From Corynebacterium genitalium ATCC 33030 (GTDB lineage Bacteria; Actinomycetota; Actinomycetes; Mycobacteriales; Mycobacteriaceae), in contig NZ_CM000961.1 in the NCBI RefSeq assembly GCF_000143825.1, positions 1,135,348 through 1,199,347 on the forward strand: a stretch of DNA of 64,000 nt, written 5' to 3'. Each line of letters begins with the position of its first letter. Position 1 is the first letter of the stretch. Shown piece after piece: positions 53,318 through 63,611 of the stretch. Below the pieces are notes generated by a model. The model had not been told where the DNA came from and did not search any database. It saw only the letters and a list, made by a program, of their open reading frames with translations. The position numbers and the translations under genes were made by a program.

Positions 53318-54246
53318 GCTTGCCTCCTCAAACGCGGGTCGACCAGCCGGTAGAGCAGGTCCACCAAGAGAGTAACGGCCAGGGTGAACACGACCAGCAG
53401 CATCATGATGGTCTGGACGGTAGTCAGGTCGCGGGTGGCTACAGCGTCGAGAAGCATCGAGCCGACACCGGGAATGACAAAGACTCTTTCAATGACGACG
53501 GCGCCCACAATGAGCGTGCTCATCTGGAGACCAGCAACGGTGAGTACCGGCAAGAGCGCGTTTTTCAGTGCGTGCCGGTAGAGGGCTTCGCGCGTGGACA
53601 GCCCGATGGAATGTGCCGTGCGCACGTAGTCTTTATCCATTTCTTCTGCGACGGCAGAGCGGACGTATCGGGTGAGGATGGCCGCTTGCACCAGCGTCAA
53701 AGACACCACTGGCAGCACGAGGTGGGAGAGGAATTTCCCGAATCCCGCATTCGGCGGCGACCAGCCGTTCGCCGGGAGCCAGCCGAGCCACACGGAAAAC
53801 ACCGCGATCGCGAGGATGCCGGCAAGGAAGCTGGGCACAGCAATGCCAATCTGCGTCAGAGCCCCGAGCATCGCCGAGTTCCGCCGCGCCAACAATGTGC
53901 CCAGCGGGATGGCGATGAGCAAAGAGAGCACCATGGCGGACACCGTCAGGATCAGCGAGACCTGCACCCGGTCCCACACCAGGGGAGTGATGTCCTGCTG
54001 GCTGGACAGGGAGACGCCGAAGTCACCGGTGAGCAGGCCACCGATCCAGTCGAAGTACTGCACCACAAGCGGCCGGTCGGTGCCGAGCTGCGCCGCCAAC
54101 GCCGCGACATCCTCGTCCGTTGCGGTCACGCCGAGCGCGATGCGCGCCGGGTCGCCCGGAACTGCGCGCAGCAGCACGAAGATGATCACGCTGGCGGCGA
54201 ACAGCATGAGCACGAACCGCAACAGAGCGAGTCCGATCTGCTTCAT
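53314..54246 (-). CDS. ABC transporter permease (DppB type)
   Basis: A 310-residue permease with about six spans. The [14 protein letters not shown] segment after the first span (about 26-39) and the loop [20 protein letters not shown] (about 208-227) typify DppB/OppB. The ATG overlaps the stop of the substrate-binding protein gene by 4 nt. Confidence 0.92.
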   Translation of the reverse strand: MKQIGLALLRFVLMLFAASVIIFVLLRAVPGDPARIALGVTATDEDVAALAAQLGTDRPLVVQYFDWIGGLLTGDFGVSLSSQQDITPLVWDRVQVSLILTVSAMVLSLLIAIPLGTLLARRNSAMLGALTQIGIAVPSFLAGILAIAVFSVWLGWLPANGWSPPNAGFGKFLSHLVLPVVSLTLVQAAILTRYVRSAVAEEMDKDYVRTAHSIGLSTREALYRHALKNALLPVLTVAGLQMSTLIVGAVVIERVFVIPGVGSMLLDAVATRDLTTVQTIMMLLVVFTLAVTLLVDLLYRLVDPRLRRQA

Positions 54247-55724
54247 TTCTTCTTCACCCCCGCTAGGTCGAGACCGTCAGTGACCACGTTCGGGTCTACG
54301 CCGGTCACTCCGGGTGCAGTGACCACGATGTTCGGGGCATTGACCAACGTCAGGGCGCCCACGTCCGCCATGATGGTGTTCACCGCTGCCTGCATCCCTG
54401 CGACCTGCTCTTGCTGGTCACCGGCGTCGGCGAGGGCGAAATCCTCGCGTACCTTTTCAGAGTCGTAGCCGAGGTAATACTCCGGATTGCCGAACAAGTT
54501 CTGCATGTCCCGCGGCTCCACGTGCGCGATGAGCGAGGCCTGGTAATCCGCCTGCTTGAGCACTTGACCCAACCACACGGCGGGGAACTCGACGGTCTCC
54601 AGCTTCACGTGAAAGCCGACATCGGATAGCTGCGAGAAAATCAGCTCCGCCGCGTCCTGGGCGTAGGGCAGCGAGGGGATGGTCAGTGTGATCTCGGGTT
54701 CGCGGCCGGCAAGAAGCTCGCGGGCTTTGTCCGGATCAAAGGGATAGTAATCCTGCCCCGTGAACCACGGGTCTGTCGGCGGTACGGGTGCGCCACCGGT
54801 GTCGGTGGCCATCCCAGACCAGACGACGTCATTGAGTGCGCGTCGATCGATCGCGTAGGCTACCGCGCGGCGCACAGCCGGGTCGTCGAAGGGGGCGCGC
54901 CGGTTGTTGAGGCTCAGTACTACTTCGCCGTTGGTGGTGCCCACCTGAACATCGAAATCGTCGGGAAGCGTCTGCAGCAGCTCAGGGGCCTGCAGCGACC
55001 ACACCACATCCACATCGCCGACGCGCAGTGCGTTGACCGAGGAGACCGCGTCGGAGAAGTACCTGATCGCAGCGTCCTGCTGTGCGCCTTCATCCCAGTA
55101 GTCTTCGCGCGCGTCGAAGGAGATCGACTCGCCCACCGCGAAGTGCTTCACGGTGTACGGGCCCGTGCCTACAGGTGTCGTGGCCAGCGCGTCAACACCG
55201 CTCGGCGTCATCATGGCGCCCGTGAGCGTGCCCATGGACCACAGCCAGCTATTCGACGGCGCGTCGAGTGTCACCTTCAGCGTGTGCTTATCCGCAGCCT
55301 CTGCCCCCACCACCGGGTCCATCTGCGCCTTCAAACCGTTGGTCCAGGAGTCCTTGACGTAGTTGATGGAGAACGCGGCCGTTTCAGCAGTGAACTCGTC
55401 CCCGTTGGAAAAGGTCACGCCCTCTTTGAGGTGGAAGGTGTACTCGGTTCGGTCATCGCTGATGTCCCAGCTCTCGGCGAGGAACGGGGCGGGGTTGCCG
55501 GATTCGTCGATACGCACGAGCGTTTCGTAGACATTGTTCATGAGCGCCTGCGGAATCGCCGCGCCTGATGTAGTGGTGAAATCGAGCGACTCGGGCGCGG
55601 ACGTGGTGCCCACGACGACGCTGCCGGGCTCGATCCGCCCCACGTTTGTGGCTGTGCTGCCTGCGGAACACCCTGCTAGTGCCCCTGCTAGGGCAAGAGC
55701 AGCAGCGCACATGACTGGTTTCAT
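54243..55724 (-). CDS. ABC transporter substrate-binding lipoprotein, family 5
   Basis: A 493-residue solute-binding protein. A lipoprotein signal ends in LAGC (lipid-modified Cys at about residue 19). The family 5 motifs include [21 protein letters not shown] (core at about 61-80) and the [16 protein letters not shown] segment. Typical ligands are di- or oligopeptides, with nickel or sugars in some members; not decidable here. ATG 55724 is chosen because it gives a normal lipoprotein signal; the frame is open to 55793. Confidence 0.92.
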   Translation of the reverse strand: MKPVMCAAALALAGALAGCSAGSTATNVGRIEPGSVVVGTTSAPESLDFTTTSGAAIPQALMNNVYETLVRIDESGNPAPFLAESWDISDDRTEYTFHLKEGVTFSNGDEFTAETAAFSINYVKDSWTNGLKAQMDPVVGAEAADKHTLKVTLDAPSNSWLWSMGTLTGAMMTPSGVDALATTPVGTGPYTVKHFAVGESISFDAREDYWDEGAQQDAAIRYFSDAVSSVNALRVGDVDVVWSLQAPELLQTLPDDFDVQVGTTNGEVVLSLNNRRAPFDDPAVRRAVAYAIDRRALNDVVWSGMATDTGGAPVPPTDPWFTGQDYYPFDPDKARELLAGREPEITLTIPSLPYAQDAAELIFSQLSDVGFHVKLETVEFPAVWLGQVLKQADYQASLIAHVEPRDMQNLFGNPEYYLGYDSEKVREDFALADAGDQQEQVAGMQAAVNTIMADVGALTLVNAPNIVVTAPGVTGVDPNVVTDGLDLAGVKKK

Positions 55725-55767
55725 AGGCGCTGAGGTTACCAAAAAGTTAACAGGGGGTCTTGTTCGG

Positions 55768-56562
55768 CTAATTGTTATATTCACCGTAGTCACCAGGCTG
55801 CGTGCCCGGATCGATGATGCTGAACTTCACCGGCACCGGCCCGCCGCGGACATTCGACATGACCAAGCGCATCATGTCGCCGCGGAAGTCATACTCCGCA
55901 TACTCGATGTGCTCGCCCTGAAACGTCGACGCGCGCAGTTCCACGTGCCACAGCGGAGCGCCTTCTTCGATTTCCAGCAACGTTGCCTGCTCCGCAGTCG
56001 CTGTGGTGATCTGGCCGATGCGCACAGCGTTGTCGGCGTTGATCCCGTGCTGCGCCAAGATCTCGTGCACAGACTCGTTGTCTTCCGACATCGCGAGCAG
56101 TCGCTCACCGATCTTGAACGGAAACACCAGACGCTCGATCACGGCGGGCACACCGTCTGCGGAACGCACCCGTTCGACCTCGACAACCGGGTCGCCCTGC
56201 TCAAGCTGGAGGGCCCGAGCTGTACGGTCATCAGCCGGTTCGCGAGCTATCCGCAGGATTTTCCCGCCGGATGTGCGGCCTTGCTCCTTCATCAGGGCAG
56301 AGGCGGATAGGAGAGCGTCGAAGCTGCTTGTCGACGGCGCGAGCAGAACAATGGAGCGGCGTCCGCGGCCGGAGGAGATCAGGCCGTCGGCACGCAACGT
56401 GGCCACCGCTTGGCGCACCGGGCCGCGGGAAGAATCGAACTTCTCGCACAGCTCAGCTTCGGAGGGAAGCGGATCGCCGGGGGCAAGTTCGCCGCTTTGG
56501 ATCAAATCTTGGAGGTACTCGGCGATTTCCTCGTGCTGCTGCCGGCGTGAAATGATCCCCAC
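55768..56562 (-). CDS. GntR/HutC-family transcriptional regulator
   Basis: A 264-residue regulator with an N-terminal winged helix (about 8-72: [21 protein letters not shown], then [15 protein letters not shown]) and a C-terminal UTRA ligand domain (about 90-245). It is the first gene of the unit that continues into the substrate-binding protein, permeases and ATPase, so it probably controls this importer in response to the solute. The start is GTG 56562 with AGAGGA overlapping closely. Confidence 0.9.
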   Translation of the reverse strand: MGIISRRQQHEEIAEYLQDLIQSGELAPGDPLPSEAELCEKFDSSRGPVRQAVATLRADGLISSGRGRRSIVLLAPSTSSFDALLSASALMKEQGRTSGGKILRIAREPADDRTARALQLEQGDPVVEVERVRSADGVPAVIERLVFPFKIGERLLAMSEDNESVHEILAQHGINADNAVRIGQITTATAEQATLLEIEEGAPLWHVELRASTFQGEHIEYAEYDFRGDMMRLVMSNVRGGPVPVKFSIIDPGTQPGDYGEYNN

Positions 56563-56650
56563 TCCTCTTGATATGCGTTCATCCGAATGTGTTCAGCGGC
56601 CTTTACTTTAATGAACTGCCCATGAGCGTTGTCGACAGGGTCAGTGCCCG

Positions 56651-57658
56651 CTAAGCCCACGCATCCGAGAGGATCTCCATCGAGCGCAGCGACTCTTCGT
56701 GGGTGGGGGACTGCAGGGAAATCATCAGCTCATCGGCTCCAGAAAGCTCCTGGAACTGCTCCAGATAATCGGTGATCTGCTCGCTTGTGCCCTGGGCCGT
56801 GTAGCGCAGCATGCCCACGATCTGCTGGCCCTGCGGCGCGTTCATCACAGCGTCAAGCTGTTCCTCGCTCAGCACGCGCCCCTGGCGACCCAGCAGCGCG
56901 CGGACACGAGCACGATGCACTAACTCCGTTTGCCGCGCAGCGTCCTCTTCGCTGTCCGACGCCGTCACGTTCACCGCCGCAATCACATACGGCTCCTCGC
57001 AGTACTCGGAGGGTTGGAAGTTCTCGCGGTAGTACTTCGTCGCCTCCACCAGGTGGGTCGGCGCAAAGTGCGAAGCGAACGAGTAGGGCAGACCGATCTT
57101 CGCCGCCAACGAGGCACCGAACATCGATGAGCCGAGAATGTACAGCGGCACGTTCGTCCCGGCGCCCGGAACTGCTGTCACCCCCGGGATGACGGGTTTG
57201 CCGGCCAAGTAACCCTGCAGCTCCAAGACGTCGTTGGGGAAGTTGTCGGCGGCGCGAGGGTCACGCCGCAAAGCAGCGCCCAGCGTCTGCTGATCCGTGC
57301 CGGGCGCGCGGCCCAGGCCAAGGTCAATGCGGTCCGGGTAGAGCTCGGCGAGGGTGCCGAACTGTTCTGCAATGACGTACGGCGAGTGATTCGGCAGCAT
57401 GACACCGCCAGCGCCGAGCCGGATCTTCTCCGTCTTAGCAGCGATGTGGGAGATCAGCACTGCCGGAGAGGACGAGGCGATCGACGGCATGTTGTGGTGC
57501 TCGGAGTACCAGACACGGTCAAAGCCCAACCGTTCACCCGTCTGGGCCAATTCGACCGACCGCTGCATGGATTCACCTGCGGTCTCGTTGTCGCGCACGG
57601 TGCAAAAGTCGAGGAGGGACAGGGTTGCTCGCGTGGAAGAAGAACTTGACTGATCCAT
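56651..57658 (-). CDS. Luciferase-like (LLM class) flavin-dependent monooxygenase
   Basis: A 335-residue FMN- or F420-type oxidoreductase with a TIM-barrel. RVWYSEHHNMPSIASSSPAV (about 47-66), GAGGVMLPNHSPYVIAEQF and DLGLGRAPGTD (about 112-122) are typical of the MsnO8-like LLM subgroup. Substrate unknown. Single gene with no close partner. Confidence 0.9.
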   Translation of the reverse strand: MDQSSSSSTRATLSLLDFCTVRDNETAGESMQRSVELAQTGERLGFDRVWYSEHHNMPSIASSSPAVLISHIAAKTEKIRLGAGGVMLPNHSPYVIAEQFGTLAELYPDRIDLGLGRAPGTDQQTLGAALRRDPRAADNFPNDVLELQGYLAGKPVIPGVTAVPGAGTNVPLYILGSSMFGASLAAKIGLPYSFASHFAPTHLVEATKYYRENFQPSEYCEEPYVIAAVNVTASDSEEDAARQTELVHRARVRALLGRQGRVLSEEQLDAVMNAPQGQQIVGMLRYTAQGTSEQITDYLEQFQELSGADELMISLQSPTHEESLRSMEILSDAWA

Positions 57659-57897
57659 GCTTGGTACAACGCTGTGCGTCGCCGATCATTCCCAACCTTG
57701 CGGACGGTTGTGAGGTCAGTTTTGCGGAGGGCCCAGGTGACCGATCAGGGGAATTCTGTGCTGAGCATGGACAGTGGAACTGGGTTGCTGCGCGAAGTGG
57801 TGACCGCGAAACGAGCTTTGTCAAAGAGGTAGCGGTCATCGGAAGATTCAATCCGCCGAAATCTGACGAAGATGCCGGCCGACGAAGAGTGGGTTCG

Positions 57898-59328
57898 CTA
57901 AACGCGCTCTGCGTCTGCGGACTCAGTCACCGCGTACGGCTCCTCGCCGTCGACGGTGCGCTGCGTGCCGATCTCCATTGGAGCAGCCGGGCGTGCCAGG
58001 TCGATGATCACGCCGATGACGAAGGCGACAGCGGTCGGCAGCAGCCAGCCGAGGTCGTACGCCTGCATCGGGGACCAGCTGACCAGCGGGGTCAGGGCGT
58101 CTGCAGCCCAGCCCAGACTGATGAAGGTGGAGATCAGGGACCACGCGACAGCAACCCAGATGGGCAGGAAGAAGCCCCAGCGCAAGCGCGTGCGGGAGCG
58201 GAAGAGCGGCTCGATGAGCGTCACGAAGATCAGCGCAATGGCAGGCGGGTAGAGGAACCCGATCACCGGAGCCGCGACAGCCATGACGAAGTTCAGACCC
58301 TGGGTGGCCATGATCGCAGAGGCGACAGCGAAGATGATGGCCCAGGCGCGGTAGGAGCCAGCGACCTGCTCGGAGAAGTACTCTGCGGTGGCGGTGATCA
58401 GGCCGATCGCGGTGGTCATGCAGGCCAGCACAACGATCAGGGCGAAGATGATCTGGCCGGGCTTGCCCATTATCTGCAGGGCGGCGTCAGAAAGCAGTGG
58501 TGCGCCGTTGTCGTACTGCTCGGCGTTCGGCATTGCGCGGCCGATCAGACCCAGGCCGAGGTAAATGAGCGCGAGCATAATGCCGGCGCCGAGACCTGCG
58601 AAGATGGTGCCGCGGACCAGCGGCTTGCCCTCGCCCAGGCCCTTGAAGCGCAGGGAGGAGATGATCACGATGGAAAACGCCAGGGCAGCGATGGAGTCCA
58701 TCGTCAGGTAGCCCTCGAGGACACCGGTGGTGTAGGCGTTATTCGCGTAATCCTCGCTCGGAGTGTAACCCTGGTTGGTCATGGTGAAGATCGCGGTGCC
58801 GATCATGATGATCAGCAGGATCACCAGCGCCGGGGTGAGGAACTTGCCCAGAGTGTCGGTGATCCGGGTGGGGTTCCAGGACAGAGCCAGAGCAATGCCG
58901 AAGAACACGATGTTGAACAGCGCACGCGGAACAGTGCCCTCCCAGCCGAACACCGGTGTCATGGCCACCTCGAAGGAGACGGCACCGGTACGCGGCAGAG
59001 CGTAAAAGGCGCCGATGGACAGGTAGGCCAGGATCGGGAAGATGACGCCGAAGAACGTGCCGGCGCGCTGCGCGAGGTCACGGACGTTTGAGCCGGACAA
59101 GGCAATGGCGATCACAGCCAGCACCGGCAGCAGAGCACCGGTGGTGAGGAAGCCGAGGATCGCCGGCCAGAAATTATCGCCGGCTTGAACGGCCAACATC
59201 GGCGGGAAAATCAGGTTGCCCGCACCGAAGAACATGGAGAACAGCGCCAGCGCGGTGACCACAACAGCGGTCTTCGAAGCACCGCCCTGTTCTGAGCCCT
59301 TCGCTGTGCCGGTAACAGCAGTAGACAT
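57898..59328 (-). CDS. brnQ: Branched-chain amino acid carrier BrnQ
   Basis: A 476-residue Na-coupled carrier for Leu, Ile and Val with about 12 spans. ALFSMFFGAGNLIFPPMLA (about 31-49) is the family signature. GGGAGG precedes the ATG. The gap of 239 nt after the gene (57659-57897) shows neither a gene nor a clear terminator. Confidence 0.94.
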   Translation of the reverse strand: MSTAVTGTAKGSEQGGASKTAVVVTALALFSMFFGAGNLIFPPMLAVQAGDNFWPAILGFLTTGALLPVLAVIAIALSGSNVRDLAQRAGTFFGVIFPILAYLSIGAFYALPRTGAVSFEVAMTPVFGWEGTVPRALFNIVFFGIALALSWNPTRITDTLGKFLTPALVILLIIMIGTAIFTMTNQGYTPSEDYANNAYTTGVLEGYLTMDSIAALAFSIVIISSLRFKGLGEGKPLVRGTIFAGLGAGIMLALIYLGLGLIGRAMPNAEQYDNGAPLLSDAALQIMGKPGQIIFALIVVLACMTTAIGLITATAEYFSEQVAGSYRAWAIIFAVASAIMATQGLNFVMAVAAPVIGFLYPPAIALIFVTLIEPLFRSRTRLRWGFFLPIWVAVAWSLISTFISLGWAADALTPLVSWSPMQAYDLGWLLPTAVAFVIGVIIDLARPAAPMEIGTQRTVDGEEPYAVTESADAERV

Positions 59329-59586
59329 AACGCCTCCCGGGGGAAAATGAACGAATTAGTAGGGGTTACCCTAGCATTCCGCCGGCTGGGATCAAGATCC
59401 TATTGCATGAAAACCGTCGTGGGTGCCCCTGTTCGTACCCGTTCTCACACATGCGAAAGACCGCATTTTCGTGCCGTTGAAAACCGCTTTCCGTTACCCC
59501 GGGTCGAATGTGACGCAGGTGAAACCAGTTACTTGACACGTGGACGGCACGAAAGTGACTGAGCTAATGCTTTTCGACGCCTCCGT
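59329..59586. promoter_or_regulatory. Gap upstream of brnQ
   Basis: About 258 nt without a supportable gene. On the minus strand TTGATC, 16 nt, TAGGGT lies within 80 nt of the brnQ start and is a candidate promoter; the -10 falls inside the palindrome-like TAGGGGTTACCCTA. Confidence 0.4.
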
Positions 59587-60657
59587 CTAACCCAGCTCCC
59601 TGATCGCCTTCAGCGGGATATCCACCCAGTCGGGGCGGTTGTTGGCCTCGTAGACGACCTCGTATGCAGCTTTATCGGCCACGTAGGCAGCCAGCAGCGC
59701 GTCCATGTCCGTGCCGTACCCCGCGAGGAGATGACCCGTGTTTCCAAGCTCCGCGTACCCGAAGGATCGCACCATTCCCGCCACGTCGCGCAACGCGTGG
59801 TCCGGTTGGCGGCGCTGCTCCAAAGGGCGAGCGGGCTCGCCCTCGAAGTCGATGAGGTACCAGTGCCCGGTGCCGGTATCCGGCTCCGAGGCAGGAACGT
59901 ACAGTGTCTGGCCGAGGTGAAGGTCGCCGTGGATGCGTTGGACGGGCAGGTCACCGTCGGGAATGCGGGAGTAGATCTCACGCAGCGTTCCCTCGTGCGC
60001 GCGGAGCTGTTCGGCCTGGTCGACCAGCTCGTCGAGGTGCGCGTTAAGGGAGTCCCGAATCTGGCTGGCCGGGACGTTGTCCACGGCGAAGGCCGATGCG
60101 AGAGCGTCGTGCACGGTGCGGATCGCCGCGCCAAGGGCGTGGGCGTCCGAGTCGCTGAGTCCGTTGGTGGTGGCGAGTTGGAAGCCGTCGCGTCCGCCGT
60201 CGATAAGCTCCTGCGTCATGGCCAGCGTGCGACCGTCGCGCACGAGGTGACCGCGCACCCCGGCGACGTGCGGGCAGTCCGCGATGCCCGTGAGCAGCTC
60301 GACGTCGGGGTTGAGGCCTTCTTCGAGCTTGCGGAAGACTTTGAGGATCCAACGGTCGTCCACGACGAGCGATGTGTTGGACTGGTCCGCGCCGAGCGGG
60401 CGGGCGGAGCTGCCGGACATGTCGCCGTGGACCTCGCCGAACTCGGCGAGCCCTTCGAGGTACGCCTGTGCGCCGGCGTCGGTGTGCAACGCGTCCTTGT
60501 CATCGGCCACGAGGACCTGGTAGAAGTCCGTGGTGGCGCCGTGCTGAACGTCCAGGATCTGCCACTCGTAAGAGCCCAAAGGCACCGAGGCGGAGACGGT
60601 CTGGGAATCGATCGGTTCCGATTTCGCGCCGTAGAAACGGGTCGCGTGCAAGTCCAT
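59587..60657 (-). CDS. Maltokinase
   Basis: A 356-residue kinase (Mak/Pep2 type) that makes maltose 1-phosphate from maltose and ATP. The aminoglycoside-phosphotransferase-like catalytic loop is RIHGDLHLGQTL (about 258-269), followed by WYLIDFEGEPARPL with the Mg-binding Asp. ATG 60657 is chosen with TGGAGGT upstream; the long frame upstream of it lies over treS. It follows treS by 4 nt, the usual partnership of the trehalose-to-maltose-1-phosphate-to-glucan (GlgE) route. glgE itself is not in the window. Confidence 0.93.
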   Translation of the reverse strand: MDLHATRFYGAKSEPIDSQTVSASVPLGSYEWQILDVQHGATTDFYQVLVADDKDALHTDAGAQAYLEGLAEFGEVHGDMSGSSARPLGADQSNTSLVVDDRWILKVFRKLEEGLNPDVELLTGIADCPHVAGVRGHLVRDGRTLAMTQELIDGGRDGFQLATTNGLSDSDAHALGAAIRTVHDALASAFAVDNVPASQIRDSLNAHLDELVDQAEQLRAHEGTLREIYSRIPDGDLPVQRIHGDLHLGQTLYVPASEPDTGTGHWYLIDFEGEPARPLEQRRQPDHALRDVAGMVRSFGYAELGNTGHLLAGYGTDMDALLAAYVADKAAYEVVYEANNRPDWVDIPLKAIRELG

Positions 60658-60661
60658 GCAA

Positions 60662-62419
60662 CTACCTCCAGGAGACGTCGAACCAGAAGTGGCCGTGCGG
60701 GGCGAGGGTGACCAGCCAGGGCAGCTCTCCGATCGCGGGGAACTCGACGTTGCCGGACAGCTCGCGCGGCACCACACCGTTCAAGTGCGACAGGCGCATT
60801 TCCACTGGCTGCGGGCGGGAACTCAAGTTGTTCACGCACAGGATGCGCTCGTTGCGGCCGGTCTCATCGTTGTACTCGCGGATGAAGGCGAGGACCTGCT
60901 CGTTGTCGTGCTGGACCTCCTGGTAGTCGCCGCGGCCGAAAACCCGGTACTGCTTGCGGATGTGCACGTGATCGCGCACCCAGTGCAGCAGCGAATTCTC
61001 GCGGCCCATCTGTGATTCGACGTTGATGGCTTGGTAGCCGTAGGTGTCGTTGCGGATCGCCGGCAGGTAGAGCCTTTCCGGATCGGCTCGGGAGAAGCCG
61101 CCGTTGCGGTCAGCGTTCCATTGCATGGGGGTGCGCACGCCGTCGCGGTCAGGCAGCCAAATGTTATCGCCCATGCCGATTTCATCGCCGTAGTACAGGA
61201 ACGGCGAGCCCGGCAGTGACAGCAGCAGGGCATGCGCCAGCTCGAGGCGGTCGCGGTGGCCGCCCAACAGCGGGGCGAGGCGACGGCGAATGCCCACGTT
61301 GGCGCGCATGCGCGGGTCGGTGGCGAAGTTGGTGTACATGAAGTCGCGCTCGTCGTCGCTGACCATCTCGAGGGTGAGCTCGTCGTGGTTGCGCAGGAAG
61401 ATGCCCCACTGAGCGGTCTCGGGAATGTCCGGGGTTTCGCGCAGGATGTCGATGATCGGTTGGGCCCGCTCTTGCCTGATGCCCATGAAGATGCGCGGCA
61501 TGACGGGGAAGTGGAACGCCATCTGGCACTCGTCACCTGTGCTGTCCTCGCCGGAACCGAAGTACTGCACCACTTCGTTCGGCATTTGGTTGGCTTCGGC
61601 GAGGAGGAACCGTCCCGGGTATTCCTCGTCGAAAATCTTGCGGACGCGTTTGATGAACTGGTGGGTCTCCGGCAGGTTCTCGCAGTTCGTGCCCTCGCGC
61701 TCGTAGAGGTAGGGGATGGCGTCCAGGCGGATGCCGTCCATGCCCAGATCCAGCCAAAAGCGGATCACGTCGATCACAGCATCCTGCACCGCCGGGTTGT
61801 CGTAGTTCAGGTCCGGTTGGTGGGAGAAGAAACGGTGCCAGAAGTACTGCCCGCGCACCGGGTCGTAGGTCCAGTTGGATTCTTCGGTGTCGATGAAGAT
61901 GATGCGGGCTTCGTTGTACTTCTCCGGGTCATCCGTCCACACGAAAAAGTCGCCGTAGGGCCCGTCTGGGTCGCGGCGGGACTCCTGGAACCACGGGTGA
62001 GTATCGGAGGTGTGGTTGATGGGGAAGTCGGTGATGATGCGTATGCCGCGTTTATGTGCAGCGTCGACAAGCGAGACGAAGTCGTCCACCGTGCCGAACT
62101 CCGGCAGCACCTTACGGAAGTCGCGGATGTCGTACCCGCCGTCACGCAGCGGAGAATCATAAAACGGCGGCAGCCACAGGCAGTCCACGCCAAGCCACTG
62201 CAGGTAGTCGAGCTTCTCCTCGACACCGCGCAGCGTGCCCGAACCCGAGTCATCCGGGTCATAAAAGGCGCGCACGAGCACCTCATAGAACACTGCGTCC
62301 TTGTACCACTCCGGGTCCGGCCGCTGCCACGGCTCGTTTCCGGGAGCGGGAGCCGGCGAGGCGTACTCGCTGGCATCAGTTTCAATGAGGTACCCCTGGG
62401 CGTCCATCTGTTCGTCCAT
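60662..62419 (-). CDS. treS: Trehalose synthase (maltose alpha-D-glucosyltransferase)
   Basis: A 585-residue GH13 enzyme that interconverts trehalose and maltose. WYKDAVFYEVLVRAFYD (about 38-54), MDGIRLDAIPYLYEREGTNC with the nucleophile Asp (about 222-241), LLAEANQMP with the acid Glu and FLRNHDELTLEM with the transition-state Asp are visible, with the TreS-specific NCENLPETH following. TAACCT (62433-62428) is 8 nt before the ATG. Works with the maltokinase just downstream. Confidence 0.95.
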   Translation of the reverse strand: MDEQMDAQGYLIETDASEYASPAPAPGNEPWQRPDPEWYKDAVFYEVLVRAFYDPDDSGSGTLRGVEEKLDYLQWLGVDCLWLPPFYDSPLRDGGYDIRDFRKVLPEFGTVDDFVSLVDAAHKRGIRIITDFPINHTSDTHPWFQESRRDPDGPYGDFFVWTDDPEKYNEARIIFIDTEESNWTYDPVRGQYFWHRFFSHQPDLNYDNPAVQDAVIDVIRFWLDLGMDGIRLDAIPYLYEREGTNCENLPETHQFIKRVRKIFDEEYPGRFLLAEANQMPNEVVQYFGSGEDSTGDECQMAFHFPVMPRIFMGIRQERAQPIIDILRETPDIPETAQWGIFLRNHDELTLEMVSDDERDFMYTNFATDPRMRANVGIRRRLAPLLGGHRDRLELAHALLLSLPGSPFLYYGDEIGMGDNIWLPDRDGVRTPMQWNADRNGGFSRADPERLYLPAIRNDTYGYQAINVESQMGRENSLLHWVRDHVHIRKQYRVFGRGDYQEVQHDNEQVLAFIREYNDETGRNERILCVNNLSSRPQPVEMRLSHLNGVVPRELSGNVEFPAIGELPWLVTLAPHGHFWFDVSWR

Positions 62420-62436
62420 GAGCTCCGAGGTTAGCG

Positions 62437-63570
62437 TCAGGAGCGGATCGCTGCAGACATGCGATCAACGGCCTCGGCGAGGATCTCCGGGCTGGTGGCA
62501 AAGTTGAGGCGCGCGTGGTGCTCGCCGCCGGAGCCGAACGTCGCGCCTTCATTGAGCGCCACCTTCGCTTTTCGACGCAACCAGCCCGCCGGCTCCTTCT
62601 CATCCCCAATCGCCGTGCCCGCGAAGTCTAGGAACATGAGATACGTCGCTTCTGGTCGGGTGAACTCAATGCCCGGGATGGCCTCGGGAAGAGTCTCGAT
62701 GAGCCAGTCGCGGTTGTGCTCAAGCGCAGCGAGTTGGTCCTCCAGCGCGGGCGTGCCGAGGCGGTAGCATGCCTCCGCTGCGACGATGCCGAGCGTGCCG
62801 GTGCCGTCTTTGGCCACACCGGTCAGGCTGTGCCAGGTTTTCACGTCCTCGTCGTTGGAGAAGATCATCTGGGCGCACTTCAGGCCGGCAATGTTCCACG
62901 CCTTCGATGTGGCCGTCACAGTGATACAGACGTTCGCTGTGGTCTCGTTGATGCCGGCGGCGCAGACGTGGGAGTGGCCGGGGTAAACGATGGGGGCGTG
63001 AATCTCGTCGACAAGCACTCGCGCGCCGTACTTATCCGCGATGGCGCACAGCTGGGTGAGCTCTTCTTCGTCGAACGTGTAGCCCCACGGGTTGTTGGGG
63101 GCGGCTAGCAGGATCGAGCCTGCGCCATTGCGGAACGCCGCGTCGATCTCCATGAAGTCTAGGCCGCCCTTCGCACCGACCTCGACCATTTCACGGCCGG
63201 CCGTCGCCGGGATCTCCAGAAACGGTGGGTAGGAGGGCACCGGAACGATGACGGGAGAGTCCGGCTTGGTGAAGTACTGAACACCCAGCAGCATGCCGCG
63301 CACAACATCGGCAACTGGAAAGACCCGCGCCGGGTCAGGCCGCCAGCCGTAGCGTGCAACGTAGAAGTCGCTCAACGCGTCGCCGAGCCTGTGGTGTGCC
63401 GGGGTGTAACCAAGGGTCTCGTGCTCCACGGCGTCCTGGATTGCGCGCTTGACCGGCTCAGCGGTGGGGAAGTCGGATTCCGCCACCCACAGCGGCAAAA
63501 CGTCGTCGCCGAACTGGGTCCACTTGCGGGTCCCGCGGGTGCGGAGGGTCTCAAGGCTAGGGAATTTCAT
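62437..63570 (-). CDS. MalY/PatB-type aminotransferase-fold C-S lyase
   Basis: A 377-residue PLP enzyme of the fold-type I class, similar to corynebacterial AecD/cystathionine beta-lyase. [13 protein letters not shown] (about 25-37), [22 protein letters not shown] and the PLP-lysine in [11 protein letters not shown] (about 222-232) are typical. It would release homocysteine, pyruvate and ammonia from cystathionine or act on other S-conjugates. ATG 63570 is supported by TAAGTT (63583-63578) 7 nt upstream; a TTG at 63597 is less likely. Confidence 0.9.
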   Translation of the reverse strand: MKFPSLETLRTRGTRKWTQFGDDVLPLWVAESDFPTAEPVKRAIQDAVEHETLGYTPAHHRLGDALSDFYVARYGWRPDPARVFPVADVVRGMLLGVQYFTKPDSPVIVPVPSYPPFLEIPATAGREMVEVGAKGGLDFMEIDAAFRNGAGSILLAAPNNPWGYTFDEEELTQLCAIADKYGARVLVDEIHAPIVYPGHSHVCAAGINETTANVCITVTATSKAWNIAGLKCAQMIFSNDEDVKTWHSLTGVAKDGTGTLGIVAAEACYRLGTPALEDQLAALEHNRDWLIETLPEAIPGIEFTRPEATYLMFLDFAGTAIGDEKEPAGWLRRKAKVALNEGATFGSGGEHHARLNFATSPEILAEAVDRMSAAIRS

Positions 63571-63611
63571 AAGGTCCAACTTAGGGTTAAACGACAAAAG
63601 GGGATGCGGAC

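Noticed and set aside
53320..54468. A 382-codon plus-strand frame opposite the DppB-type permease
   Set aside because: His/Arg/Glu-rich antisense translation with no motif; the permease operon has matching 4-nt overlaps.
57625..59091. A 488-codon plus-strand frame opposite brnQ
   Set aside because: Gly/Asp/Gln/Arg-rich low-complexity translation typical of antisense frames. BrnQ on the other strand is complete.
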